Positions 5,105 to 5,480 of a stretch of 5,480 nt of DNA are shown piece after piece. The position numbers and the translations under genes are program-made. The notes under the pieces were generated by a model. The model made no database searches. It had not been told where the DNA came from and saw nothing but the letters and a program-made list of their open reading frames with translations. The DNA comes from Lysobacterales bacterium. Its GTDB lineage: Bacteria; Pseudomonadota; Gammaproteobacteria; Xanthomonadales; S139-57. Position 1 is the first letter of the stretch, and each line of letters opens with the position of its first letter. Location: assembly GCA_026993285.1 (NCBI GenBank), contig JALWTZ010000244.1:1-5480 (forward strand), written 5' to 3'.

Positions 5105-5480
5105 TCAGGGTTGGACCTGCATTTCCTTCAGCAGGCGGTCGGCATGGTCGATGCGGTCCATGATCCACAGCATGTAGCGGATGTCCACATGGATGGTGCG
5201 GGCCACGTCGGCCTTGAAAATCCAGTCGGCGTTGATGGATTCATAGTTGCCGTCAAAGGCCAGGCCCACCAGCCGGCCCCGGCTGTCCAGGGTGGCGGAG
5301 CCGGAATTGCCGCCGGTGATGTCCAGGTCGGAAAGAAAATTGACCGGCACCGAATCCAGCCAGTCCACGCCCCAGCGGCCGAAATCCCGCTGGCGAATGG
5401 CCTGCATCTGCCTTTCCGGGGCGTCAAACTCGCCTTCGCCGGTGTATTTTTCGGCAATGCCGCGCAGGCTGGTGAAAGGC
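5105..5480 (-). CDS. S46-family dipeptidyl-peptidase, C-terminal part (5' truncated by window)
   Basis: The frame is open from the window edge to a TGA at 5105-5107, giving 124 codons beginning PFTSLRGIAEKY. It carries DITGGNSGSA, the catalytic-serine region of family S46 serine exopeptidases (DPP7/DPP11), with the nucleophile serine at codon 5303-5305. LVGLAFDGNYE follows. Family knowledge places the specificity residue 18 positions after the serine: Arg in acidic-specific DPP11, Gly in DPP7-like enzymes. Here it is Gly, suggesting removal of dipeptides with hydrophobic or broad P1 preference. The end, IRYMLWIMDRID...ADRLL, is also typical of the family. S46 enzymes are usually periplasmic or surface-associated and about 700 residues, so some 80 percent lies outside the window, including the signal peptide and the His and Asp of the triad. 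An internal ATG at 5407 is not the true start. Confidence 0.9.
   Translation of the reverse strand, partial: PFTSLRGIAEKYTGEGEFDAPERQMQAIRQRDFGRWGVDWLDSVPVNFLSDLDITGGNSGSATLDSRGRLVGLAFDGNYESINADWIFKADVARTIHVDIRYMLWIMDRIDHADRLLKEMQVQP

Noticed and set aside
5105..5407. A 100-codon gene starting at the ATG at 5407
   Set aside because: The same frame stays open to the window edge with S46-family sequence upstream, so this ATG is internal to a truncated peptidase gene.

Overview
The window looks like a chromosomal segment of a GC-rich gammaproteobacterium. The main evidence is the hfq-hflX gene pair at the left edge and the proteobacterial style of the remaining products. Genus cannot be fixed from the sequence; a marine or oil-associated lineage is only a guess. 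No mobile element, tRNA, rRNA or CRISPR array is seen.

Left part (1-1409, + strand). The last 25 codons of hfq (RNA chaperone) are followed, after a 35-base gap holding a small hairpin, by a complete hflX encoding the ribosome-associated GTPase. In many gammaproteobacteria hflK and hflC come next. Here they do not: a 132-base convergent spacer (1410-1541) separates hflX from genes on the opposite strand.

Centre (1542-5007, - strand, transcribed right to left). Four tightly packed genes form an apparent operon: a prohibitin/SPFH-family membrane protein, an exported thioredoxin-fold protein with a CPFC active site, a TolC-type outer-membrane efflux protein, and a short HlyD-type periplasmic adaptor. 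The junctions are a 1-base gap, a 4-base ATGA overlap and an 8- or 14-base overlap, so translation is probably coupled. All four products are predicted to be exported or to face the periplasm. An outer-membrane channel and an adaptor are present, but no inner-membrane pump is encoded, and both ends of the operon lie within the window. This envelope module is the most interesting thing here. Its substrate and function cannot be read from sequence.

Right part (5008-5480, - strand). A 97-base gap holds two perfect back-to-back hairpins, a likely extended -10 promoter and a strong Shine-Dalgarno for the prohibitin gene. Beyond it is the C-terminal part (124 codons) of an S46-family serine dipeptidyl-peptidase, which runs off the window edge. 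It contains the catalytic-serine motif and a glycine at the specificity position typical of DPP7-like enzymes.
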